This document shows positions 1 through 9,278 of a DNA stretch of 30,828 nt, piece by piece. The notes under the pieces are model-generated. The model did not search any database. It was not told the origin of the DNA and worked only from the letters and a program-made list of their open reading frames with translations. Made by a program: the position numbers and the translations under genes. Within the stretch, counting starts at the first letter, position 1. Every line of letters starts with the position of its first letter. The stretch is from Amoebophrya sp. A120 (Eukaryota > Sar > Dinophyceae > Syndiniales > Amoebophryaceae): positions 3,114,418 through 3,145,245 of the forward strand of contig CAJINV010000003.1 in NCBI GenBank assembly GCA_905178155.1, in the 5' to 3' direction.

Positions 1-300
1 CCCCCCCCCACCCGTATTTTAAGATTTGAGATTGAGATCCGATACTTAAGATTTGAGATTATGAGATTGAAATAAGATTTCATAGATGACCTGCGATGAG
101 TTTAAGATTTAAGATTTTTTTAAGATTTGAGATTGAGATAAGATTTGATAGTTAAGATTTTTTAAGATATGAGATTGAAATAAGATTTGAGATTGGAATA
201 AGATTTGATAGATCATCTTAGATCGATTTAAGATTTCTTAAGATTCGAGATCGAGGTAGGAAGATTTAAGATTCAGATTGTGACTCAGATTGAGATTTGA
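1..300. repeat. AT-rich degenerate simple repeat
   Basis: After a run of C, this stretch consists of imperfect copies of AAGATTTGAGATTGAGAT-like words in irregular spacing. There is no credible reading frame. It looks like decayed satellite or minisatellite sequence at the left edge of the window. Confidence 0.75.
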
Positions 301-309
301 GATTGAGTT

Positions 310-480
310 GAAATTGAGTTATTAAATTTGAATTATTCATGAAATTGAACTATTCAATTTGAACTATTCGCGAAATTGAACTATTCAATTTGAACTATTC
401 ACGAAGTTGAGCTATTCAATTTGAACTATTCACGAAATTGAACTATTCAATTTGAACTATTCACGAAGTTGAACTATTCG
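310..480. repeat. 31-bp tandem repeat array
   Basis: Units beginning GAAATTGAACTATTCAATTT recur at 341, 372, 403, 434 and 465, exactly 31 bp apart. A degenerate copy precedes them at about 310-340. Copies differ by single substitutions such as GAAATT/GAAGTT. Each unit holds an internal near-palindrome of TTGAACTATTCAA type. It is non-coding. Confidence 0.85.
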
Positions 481-1039
481 TGAGTCTTGCGATAAAATTG
501 TAGATATGACTATCAATAGATGCACACAGTTTGGCTTCGGATCAGAAACAACTGGCACAGGCGAGAAAGATGAAAGACCTTTTATTCACCCACCTGTTTG
601 CTCTGCGAGCGCTATGATTTTCGCCACTCGTTACAACAGGGTCGAAATCCATCGTACAGCATTCGGCTTCGTTCGTGCACAGCTGTCGTCGTTAATTACG
701 GGGCTGGGATTAAATTGTTACGTTGTGCATCTTTTGCGTAAGGCGCACGCTCCTCACCCTCTGAAGTCAAGTGCGAGCGCCGAGGGTCGCCTCGTACTAT
801 CGTAAATCGAGAAAAACAGTCAAACTCAAATAGGTAAGCAGCCGTACAGACGCGCTTGGGCTTGCCATGTCTACTCAAAGTGGATTCGAGCTCTACTAGA
901 TTGTCTTCTGAGTAAAGAAGTAGTAGACGCAGGAGAAAGAAGGTGACTGGGTTCAGCTATTTTGCTTGTCAGTCTTAAAGTCGATGGCTGCCAAGTAGTG
1001 CCTCGCTGTCACTTGATCTGGCAACAACAAAAGCAAAAA
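481..1039. other. No supported gene
   Basis: Short frames open here on both strands (for example 506-805 +, 696-878 -), but their composition is ordinary and no domain is recognisable. An AG acceptor-like site after a pyrimidine-rich stretch near 970 could precede the coiled-coil ORF that follows. Confidence 0.4.
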
Positions 1040-1273
1040 ATGCAGAATTTTGAATCGCTCGAGTCTTGCTCGACCGCAACAACTGAGCGGAAGCGGCAGC
1101 AACTTAAAGAGTTGCAGTCCAAGCTCGCTGACCTCCGGTCGCGCCGCAGTCAGTTGGGCCACGAGGTGCAGCGCGCCGAGGAAAACGCGGAAGAAGAGCG
1201 CGATCTCCTGCACCGAACGCAGGAGCGAGAGTGCAAACGGCTCCGGGCTGCGCGGGATCTATACCGGCACTAG
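1040..1273 (+). CDS. Small coiled-coil protein (hypothetical)
   Basis: The ATG at 1040 opens a 77-codon frame ending in TAG. After the first 15 residues nearly the whole product is a charged heptad-like helix rich in E, K, R, Q and L (for example QQLKELQSKLADLRSRR), as expected for a coiled coil. The family is not recognised; the product could be a complete small protein or the terminal exon of a longer gene whose upstream exons are not visible. The frame also opens upstream without ATG to about 962. The same DNA read in another frame is arginine- and serine-rich and much less protein-like. Function unknown. Confidence 0.4.
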   Translation: MQNFESLESCSTATTERKRQQLKELQSKLADLRSRRSQLGHEVQRAEENAEEERDLLHRTQERECKRLRAARDLYRH

Positions 1274-1768
1274 CAGCGTCAGGTGTCAAGCAAAGCCTAT
1301 GAAGGCCTGCATGTACCACGAATCGCGGCACTTTCGTGATGATTATGTTTGTATTTTATTACAGCCCTGCTTCTATGCACTTGATATGAAGTAGAAATTG
1401 AAATTGTATTTGTATGTCTAATAAGTGGACCGTGATTGACGTTGAAATCAATAGTAATAGCAAAGACCTCGTCTGCTTCGACAGGACGAATTGATCACGC
1501 TCTCTTATTTATTACCAAGGGTTTGCTTGGTTGCTAGCATCATGACCGTGTTACCAAACGACGTTTAGACTGTAACTACAAAATCGCCAAGACCGATTTG
1601 TCTTGAGAGGGTGCGGTCGCCCCTCCTACTGTATTGCCCCAAAATTGGTATCGCGAACCCGTGGCACTGTCGTGCCTGCGCGCCGAGCTGTCCACGCTTG
1701 GGCCTTGTTCTACCTTGTCGAAAGCTGCTTCTGTGCGGCAAGAGCATTTGTCACTGAGTCCAGCTTAG
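1274..1768. other. No supported gene
   Basis: Only short frames without recognisable features occur here. The sequence just after the coiled-coil ORF is AT-rich and could be its 3' untranslated region. Confidence 0.4.
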
Positions 1769-1981
1769 TCTATTGACGCGCGTGGAGCGAAAGAGCTGCA
1801 ATTGGAAGTCAACCATTACCAAACGGAACAACATGGAGAGCGACAGGCAGATGGGGAGGACGTAGTATCGTTCGAGTGCACAAATAATCATGTCCATGAG
1901 AGATATTATGGCGCGCCATTCGTGATAGCATCACGTCGTGAAACAACTATGGCGGAAGCCAAAATATATGCAAGCAACTAG
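1769..1981 (+). CDS. Possible orphan exon, no recognised product
   Basis: Directly after a TTAG acceptor-like site a frame stays open for 70 codons to a TAG. It starts SIDARGAKELQLEVN and has a balanced, hydrophilic composition. It contains no early methionine, so it would have to be an internal or terminal exon. A stop-free run of this length can occur by chance, so the call is weak. Confidence 0.2.
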   Translation, partial: SIDARGAKELQLEVNHYQTEQHGERQADGEDVVSFECTNNHVHERYYGAPFVIASRRETTMAEAKIYASN

Positions 1982-2026
1982 AATAAAGGAACATGATAGA
2001 AATTGCGAGACGGATCACACGATTAG

Positions 2027-2206
2027 CGGCGCGGAAAGGAGATCAGCTTGATCAAAGAGAACGGCGGGTGTGTGGCGACCCGTTTTGATGCGATTTTGGG
2101 CCAGCCAAGCGAATTCCTGCAGCCTTTCCACGCGGCGGACAAGTTTTTCTGTGTCGTCGAGAGCGGCAGCAGGTTCGTCAGAGCGAGCCGACGTCTTCAC
2201 CTTTCG
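2027..2206 (+). CDS. Possible orphan exon, no recognised product
   Basis: After an ATTAG acceptor-like site a frame is open for about 60 codons and reads like real protein, including GGCVATRFDAILGQPSEFLQ and the segment ADKFFCVVESGSRFV. A donor-like GTTCGT follows within the frame at about 2173. No start codon lies upstream, so this would be an internal exon of a gene whose other exons are not identified. It may belong to the membrane-protein gene beginning at 2328 or to a separate gene. Confidence 0.3.
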
Positions 2207-2327
2207 TGAAAGCCGCCCGCTCCACGTTTTTCATCGATACGAAGATCAAGCTGGGTTCCCAAGATTCGGTGGCGCAGTATTTTCTTCTGCTAGTAATATT
2301 GCTCATTCCTGCCAGCGGAAAAAAAAA

Positions 2328-3741
2328 ATGGATGACGAGGATGGCAGGAGCCCTACCACTGAGGAGGTGCGTCAAGCTGCACTCCGAGAACACGGACTAG
2401 AAGATGAGAGCGGAGGCCGAGTGTTATGTATGCGAATTACTTTTCTGCCTGTCGCGATTGCTAGTAGTAGATCGCATCCCTCCGCACGTCCCACCCTAGT
2501 GCAAGGTAATTGAAGATGATGAGGAATAAAGTTGCTGGAAGGTGGAAGTTTTGCCATTGCCGATGATTCCGCGTGGAAGTAGAACTCAAGCCGGTCATGA
2601 CAAAGAGAGTAGTCGACTCCGGTATGTCGGCGACCTCGCCAGAGTATGTGGCAAAGCAAAGCTTTTGCGCCCGGTCTGCAACTAAGTACTTATCTGCGAA
2701 GAGCAGAGTTTCCGTGTTTTCTGGGATAAGTTCGCAGGGAATTTGGCAGTCTGGCTGCACTTGGGGAGGACATGTTTGGCGATCAAGGGAACGAAGACCA
2801 GCGAGGAGAACATCTTCCTTCAGACGGTACAGCTACAGGCGAGGGGCACGCGCCGCCTCCTGCCCAGGGATCGCAAACTGTTGCGGTGAACTTACCGGCG
2901 CCAGATTTTGGGCATTTGGAGGCGTCAACGACAACCACCGATGGAGTGTACCTTTTTTTTATCGTACGTGCTTGGTGCATGACCTGACTTTTTGGAGCCG
3001 TTGTATCGGTGACAGAAAAGGCAAAGACAGTGCATTGTTATACGAGCGGGACGTTATGTGGCTATTCTTATTTGTTTTTCTTCTGCGAGAGCGTGAGCGA
3101 GGTGCAGCTGCAGGACCTCGTGTCTTGCTCGGTAAAGAAACATAAACGCTACACCTGTGATCTGATACATCAGGCGGCTCCGAGCTGCCCCTGAAGGAAG
3201 CATCCTGCCTATTGTCCTAAACAATGAGCACTCACGTGGTGAGGACGGGCGGGATGTACCAAGGTGGGTGCTGGACGCCAGCGGACCTGGCAGCCAAGAT
3301 CCGGCCACGGCGATGAACCGCGGGACGCGGGAGACAAGCGACTCGGTACCTCGAGACGCGTCTGCGGCAGTCGGGCGGCGGCTTGCGTCGGTTTGGCGAG
3401 GTCTTCTCGTTGTCCTAGCTCTGTTTTCGTTTACAGCTTTTGCGAAATTTCTTTTCACGGACAAAAGCGGCGAGAAAAAGACTTTCTTGCAGGAGATCAT
3501 CGTCCCTCTTGGGCAGGGTGTCACTACGGTGACCATTTCTCTGGTGAAGTTTCTGGAAATTTTAACGCTCTTGGGAAACGCCGTGGAACGCGCAGCCTTC
3601 AGAACACTCGGAATTGGGGCAGTTGCTGTCGGTCTGTTCCAGCGGGGCGCTTGCTACGTGGCAGTAACAGCTGTGATGATACTTCTCCCAATTTGGTGCT
3701 GCGGCTGGAGAGGAAGGCATCGCCCAAGAGCAGTATTGTGA
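2328..3741 (+). CDS. Uncharacterised polytopic membrane protein, three exons (model)
   Basis: Proposed exons are 2328-2422, 2738-2947 and 3201-3741, giving 282 codons with stop and matching phases. The second intron begins GTAC, the commonest donor form in this window, and the first acceptor is TTCGCAG. The N-terminal ~140 residues are polar, acidic and proline-rich with no recognised domain. The last exon encodes about three hydrophobic helices: one around LLVVLALFSFTAF, a weaker amphipathic one, and a C-terminal one ending in ILLPIWCC before a basic tail. No signal peptide precedes them. The family is not recognised. The last exon is the firmest part; the first-exon join is the least certain, and the protein could start at the ATG at 2772. 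Confidence 0.45.
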
Positions 3742-3984
3742 AGGCGCCCGCTCTACGAAATAGTGAATGCGGCTGACTCGTCGACGTCATCAGAGAAACA
3801 AACTCAATTTGACACATAGTGAAAAGGTCTTGTTACAGATTTAAGTCATCAGTTGAAAGGTCGAGTGTAGTGATCATACCAGTACACTTCCCGGAATGGT
3901 CCGCGGTGGAGTGACGCAGGAAACGCAAGAAAAAGAACAAGTCACTTTTACATCCAAGCGCGGAGCACAAGCAGCCGCATCTCA
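3742..3984. other. Intergenic, nothing recognised
   Basis: Short stretch after the membrane-protein stop codon. No frame or structure is supported here. Confidence 0.4.
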
Positions 3985-4590
3985 CTCGAACCCGCCCCGG
4001 AGACGCGGGCGCTCGGCTACCGGGTTCTGGTACTCGGCAACTTTTTCACACATTTTTGGGCACTCGGGTTCTTGAGAATCAGCTTGCGTTTTTTAGTTCA
4101 CCACGAGCCAGACCCCCCGGGGATCGCAACGGTTTGGCGGGACTCGGGCGGGACTCGGACGGGACTCGGACGGGACTCGGACGGGACTCGGACGGGACTC
4201 GGACGGGACTCGGACGGGACTCGGACGGGACTCGGACGGGACTCGGACGGGACTCGGACGGGACTCGGACGGGACTCGGACGGGACTCGGACGGGACTCG
4301 GACGGGACTCGGCAGCTTTTCCAGGCTTTTGCAGATACTCGGGTTTGTGAAAATCATCTCGCGGCTTCAGTACACCACGAAGCCGAGCCCCCTCGAGTCG
4401 CGACGTTATGGGGGTCGTAACGTCTGAAAGGGCGCAGCCGAGTACCCGCCCCGGAGACGCGGGCACTCGGCTATTGGGTTCGGGTACTCGGCAGCTTCTC
4501 CAAACATTTTTGGGTGCTCGGGATCGTGAGAATCCGCTGGCGTTTTTCAGTACACCACGAGGCCGAGCTTATTGCATTCGCACAGGCTGC
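3985..4590. repeat. Three degenerate repeat units flanking an 11-bp array
   Basis: Blocks at about 3985-4135, 4303-4440 and 4441-4590 share the same order of words: CGCCCCGGAGACGCGGG (first and third blocks), then CTCGG..CAGCTT, a TTTTTGGG.ACTCGGG-like segment, then CACCACGA.GCC. They diverge by many substitutions. The first and second blocks are separated by the 11-bp array. They look like a local segmental repeat that has decayed. No protein is supported. Confidence 0.7.
4137..4312. repeat. 11-bp minisatellite, 16 copies
   Basis: The unit CGGGACTCGGA repeats almost perfectly for 176 bp, sixteen units; only the first copies vary (CGGGCGGG). Because 11 is not a multiple of three, every frame encodes the same 33-bp/11-residue cycle (DSDGTRTGLGR), and the reverse strand does likewise. 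The long ORFs across it on both strands are therefore artefacts of the repeat. Confidence 0.95.
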
Positions 4591-5398
4591 ATCGTACTGG
4601 AACATAGGGGGAGTCAGTGCGTTTTCCTTACGGCGAAGCCACAGCGCGACTTGCGTAGTCCCAACTTGATCAGAGCGATGCAAAGGAATAGAAGCGATGC
4701 GACCAGTGCGTACTGTTCTGATGGGCGAGGCGACAAATGTCGCGTATGAACTAAAACGAAGAAACATCCTCGCGACGGAAGTAGGACCTGGCCCCAGGCA
4801 CTTCTCGTAGTCTACGCCGTTCGTTAGCACCATGCTCCAGCTGATACACAATGACTCTCGAAAGGTGAGGCGGTGAGGCTGCGTCTCCGATTCTCACGTC
4901 TTTTTTCGCGCAGAAATAACTCAGCCAGAAATGCCAAGGGGAGGCGGGTCACTGAAGGGCAATTGTCCCTATTGCAGACCGCCCGTGCGTCTTATCATGC
5001 AGAAACATCCGAGCCCGCCACTTTGCCTAAGAAAACATGGAGCAGCATTAGATGAGCAGGACAAAAGTAAAGCGCGTCGCCGCCATGCGCTCTTCCATAA
5101 GGAGGACGCATTTTGCTATACTGATATATAAAGGCACAAAAGCCATGGCTTCTTCGATGGCAAATATGGCGCGGTACTGTTTTTTCACGTCGTATTTTGC
5201 GGCAACCTACATGATCATTGGAGCGCGGACGCTTGCTATCCTTTCTGAAGTTGGCCCATCTCATCGCCTATTATTTCGCGTCTATTTTTCCCTGGTACCG
5301 CCGTCCGTGAAGGTGCTGGGGTGTTGCTTTTGTAATGGACATTCAGGCTTTCGTAATGGACATTCAGCTGCTTCGTATTTCGATTAGGGTGACACGCC
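4591..5398. other. No supported gene; short direct repeat
   Basis: Several frames open on both strands, but none has a recognisable domain or convincing composition. At about 5331-5372 the word GTAATGGACATTCAG occurs twice, about 20 bp apart. The region lies upstream of the glycoprotein-like exons and may include its 5' end. Confidence 0.35.
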
Positions 5399-8341
5399 TT
5401 GGCAGGCGAGGCGGAAGATATGGATGCACGGAAAACAGTGCAAGATGAAATGGCGTCACGGGCATCAAGCGTTTTATTTTTGCTCAGTTTCTTCACGAAC
5501 AAAAAATCCAAAGATGAAATGGGTCGGCTTTCCTTATCGATAGATGCAGAGCGAGCCGGTGTGTTCACTGCGGAAAGGTTGTCGCAAAGAAAGATAGAGC
5601 TAAGCACTATCATGAATGCGCTGCCCGAATTCGCATCGAGGAGGATACGGTAGATGTTCCATGGCTGAGTCGGCTGAAGTTTTGGCTTTGCTTTGGTAAA
5701 AAGACCGACAGGAGATGCAAGGCATGACATCAATAGTAAGTGACTCAGCAAAGCGTGCTGCGTGTTTGCTTCGCACCGACTCAGAGTAGGCATTTCGCCT
5801 GCATTACTGAATCTCCGGAGGAGGAGGCGACTGGTGTACCAAACTGGAATAATTACATACCACACTTTGCTACTTGCGCTCGTCGTCGCACTGATCGCCG
5901 TCGTCGTCTATCACAGCATAGTCGCTGACTCCCCCGGCCGTGCTCAGACCGCTACTGCAGAAGTAGATGGGCGAGGTTTGGAAGAAAGTCCACAAAATGT
6001 TTTCCGCATGGAAGCAATCCACTGCCAATGAGATTTAGATCCCACCAGAATAGTTTTGCCTCGCCAGGGGAGGAAAATTTTCCGTGTAGTATGTTTGCGA
6101 ATATCTTCGGGCATGCGGACAAGGCACCGCAGCAGAAAGGCGCGGGACCCGGAGCTAACTTGAGCGCGAGCGTTCGAGATCAAGGTAGTGTGCCCGATTG
6201 CTTGTCCTGCTGAATGTATTATCTGCTACCGTGCAACGGCGAAGATGAAAACGAGAACCTGACGCTTCACTTCGTGCAAGAAGCTACCGATTTGGCAAAA
6301 CACAAAAACTTTTCACAGGCACGAGTTCGGGCAATGTGACCGAGGAATACATCGCTGGAGACCCGGAAAATGGTACTCGGAAAGCGATCCAGTCCGCCCT
6401 TGACGAGGGCCGGTGGGCACGGACTGAACTAAGCGGGAACGTCACAGACCACAACTTCGCCGCCCACCATGACAGGAGAGGTTCGTGAAAAATTTGTTGC
6501 GAACTGGCATGCGTGCCGAAGTAGCCTTGACATGTGTAGCTTCCGCATCTGATGAAATAAACTTACCTTCGAGACACACCGGCCTTGTTGAGTACTTAGA
6601 TATACTTGAAGAACAATTAGAAGGAATATCAAAACGAAACAGCCCGTGAAGGCGCGTTGGACCCGATGTCACAGAAGCTACTAGAGGAGGAGCCGTTTCT
6701 GGTATAACTCGAAACTGGGTTGACTGTGTGCTATTTTCTACGTGCCTTGATGGCCACAGATGCAGACCCTCTGCTGTCTTTGCGTAGGGGTCTGCTGACC
6801 TGTGCTCCGACGCAGATTACCCATGCCACTGTCGTCGTCACTTCTGGATAAATGAGACTGCGGAGCTGTTTTTCGGCAGGAGCTTCAGAGCCTTCCGTTT
6901 TTGAAGAGTGGGCTGGCGTGGTGCGAGATGTCGATCTGGTCATAGAACTCGCATTGCATAGTCGAATTGCTCTGCATGCTATTCCAAATTAAAGGTGCCA
7001 CAAGAACCCAGTGTCGCGTCGTCTGGCTCTGGTGGGCGTGTCTCTTGCCGCCAACCTGAAAATTCTTCCGACGATAGCCACAGCTCGAATAGAACCTCCT
7101 TGCTGGGGCCGAGTACGAACACCACCTGCGCAGATGCCGAACCCTTATCGCCGCACACAGGCGACGATTTAGGCACGATCGCAGCCCCAGGCGAGTTGGA
7201 CGCTAAGGCGCCGCCGGTGATGCACCTTTCTGGCGCCTGCCTCGCCATGGACGCGAAAGACCGCGAAGCGTGCGAGGCGCCGGGCTCGCCCTGGGAACAC
7301 AATGAGCTGTTGTGTAAGGCCAAGTCTCTTTGCAGGTGGGTCTCTGCGAGTACCAACGGCACAGCGCCAGCAGCTTTCCCTGAAGCAGACAACCAAGTGG
7401 ATCACTGCCGGGCGAAGAACAACACTCCGGACCGTGCAAAGGAGTGTGAAGACGCGAACGCGCAGCATTATTCCGATCCTGGGTTGTGCAATGCCCTTCC
7501 GGGTTGCCAATTCGGGCGGCCATGGCCGAGTGCCGCAACACCGTTGGAAGGCGCAGACCTCTTGAGGGACGGTTTGGAGCAAAGGTATCCTGAGTACTCA
7601 TGTTCCTTCGTGATCTTTGGAACTACGTGTCTTGTTGCGTAGCCTGTGTATTGGGTGTGCAGCAAGCGATCAACATAATATTGATTTTATATATTTTTGC
7701 GCGGACGTCTCAAAACACGGCAGATCTTCCCTGCATGCTGCAAAGGAGACAGGAGCAGGATTGCCAGATGCTACAGTGGACATTCGAGACGCCGGGGCAG
7801 CATCAATGCCGGGGATCGATGCGAAGCTCGCGAAAGCGTCTTCGGTTTCCAAAAACGCGACGAGCTCCAAACGGCGCAAACGCGAGTGGATTTTGTATAG
7901 CATTCTTTAATTCAATAGAACTAATCGACGGCTGTCTTTTCCATGCATCTTTTGCTGGAGCGTCACTGTCACAAGAGTCAACAGCATGAGCTACGGCATT
8001 CCTCCACTCACATTACGAAACAGCGCTGATTCTTGCTGAACAAAATAAGTAAGAATATTGCAAGGGCAAATACATTGACTGCACAAAACAGCGAAGGAGA
8101 GGAGGACTTCGACTCCGACAAGGAGGACGGAATGGTGCACCGTTTGGCAGGTCAAGTTGTGGACTGGCTGCAGTCTTGGGACCAGGTGCTGCAGGAGTTG
8201 GGTGATCCAAAGCGCGGTGGAAATTCATCTAATTCCAGTAATACTTCGCTGGAGCTGGGAGAAGAAGATGTCTTGGAAGAGGCGACCGATGGCGCAAGCA
8301 GACCGCGGAAATTTAAGAAGGGCCCAGTCGAGGAACTCTGA
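5399..8341 (+). CDS. Probable type II membrane glycoprotein, many small exons
   Basis: No single frame covers this gene; it is inferred from several protein-like fragments in order. A possible first exon is 5399-5650. Near 5810-5930 an arginine-rich segment precedes a hydrophobic helix (LLLALVVALIAVVVY), then a polar segment, as in a signal-anchor protein. Downstream fragments at about 6240-6300, 6323-6477, 6760-6850, 6990-7584 (cysteine-rich), 7725-7900 and 8092-8341 carry at least ten N-x-S/T sequons, among them NLT, NVT twice, NGT, NSS, NRT, NTTC, NAT and NSSNSSNTS. A canonical donor (AAAG/GTATCC) ends the cysteine-rich exon, and AACAG precedes the last exon, which is acidic and stops at 8339. 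The family is not recognised. The existence of a secreted or surface glycoprotein gene is moderately supported; exact exon ends, start and unity of the gene are not. Confidence 0.4.
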
Positions 8342-9278
8342 TGCGCTCTTCTGTTCACAATTCAAGCAAAAATGTATGATAGAACAAGTGTTGCAGAAGT
8401 CTCCATGAAAATAAGCACTTACTTAGGCTGCTTGGACTACTGAAGTCATGAGTCGTATTATATTTTGGTTTTCACACAGTAATATATAGCGGTCTTTTTA
8501 GCAAAAGAATGTGCTCATAAAGATGAAAAGCAGAGTGTGGGCATTTCAGTTTCGTTTTTACTTTTGCCTGTTTAGTGTCCATAATAATGATAAATCTGCA
8601 AGTGCAACATGCGGGTCCGTCGGTGCTGTGGGCTTCGGAATGCACAAACGCAATTGCGCGATGCACACGCAGGCACAAAAGCGGCATGTAAGATTCTATT
8701 AGAGCTGCAAAGTAGTTCACGCTATGAAGAAATCAACAGAGCCGAACAATTGTCTGGGTAAAGAATTAATGTTGATTCTGTTCGAAATTACTACAACAAA
8801 AGGCCACGGGCCGACTACTTTGTCTGTCAGTCTCCACAGTGCGGCACGCGATAGCAGCCACGCTGATGGAAACTGGGCACCGAGGCGCATACCCTTTCTG
8901 TAGAAGCATTGGAGAACAAGGAGATCGGGCTCACAAAAGAGATCAAAGCGTTTGCTGCTTACGTACCAGATCATCCCAAAATACAACATACTCCTTACCC
9001 TTGTACGATCAAGACGAGGAACTGGCGTGCGTTTTGCAAATACGGCCATACATCACAGAAAACCCACTTGCAGCTACGGAGTCTATACTACTGAAGCGCG
9101 TTCTCGGCGGGCGTTCCGTTGTTTTAGGTTCCGATGAGACACTACAGTTACTGTGAAGTCATAGCACGACGGTGCCGAACTGCAGTCGTGTGAAGTCCGT
9201 CGTTCAGTAAAAATGATGAATGTGCTATTGTGCTTGTCGTAATCCGTGTGATTTTTTTAGATTTAGAATGAACATGAA
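8342..9278. other. No supported gene
   Basis: AT-rich intergenic DNA between the glycoprotein-like gene and the four-domain fusion. Frames at 8717-9049 (-) and 8839-9156 (+) overlap each other and have no recognisable features. The last ~100 bases are probably the 5' untranslated region of the next gene and contain a tiny upstream ATG frame at about 9268. Confidence 0.4.

Noticed and set aside
310-480. CRISPR-like array
   Set aside because: The units are directly contiguous 31-bp tandem copies without unique spacers, in eukaryotic DNA.
506-805. 99-codon forward ORF
   Set aside because: No domain, mixed composition, AT-rich surroundings, and an overlapping reverse ORF of similar quality.
4056-4466. 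Several ORFs of about 92-123 codons on both strands
   Set aside because: They exist only because the 11-bp repeat lacks stop codons in any frame.
5236-5865. 209-codon reverse-strand ORF
   Set aside because: No recognisable domain, and the composition is unremarkable. The forward frames here contain a clear anchor helix, so the forward reading was preferred, though neither is certain.
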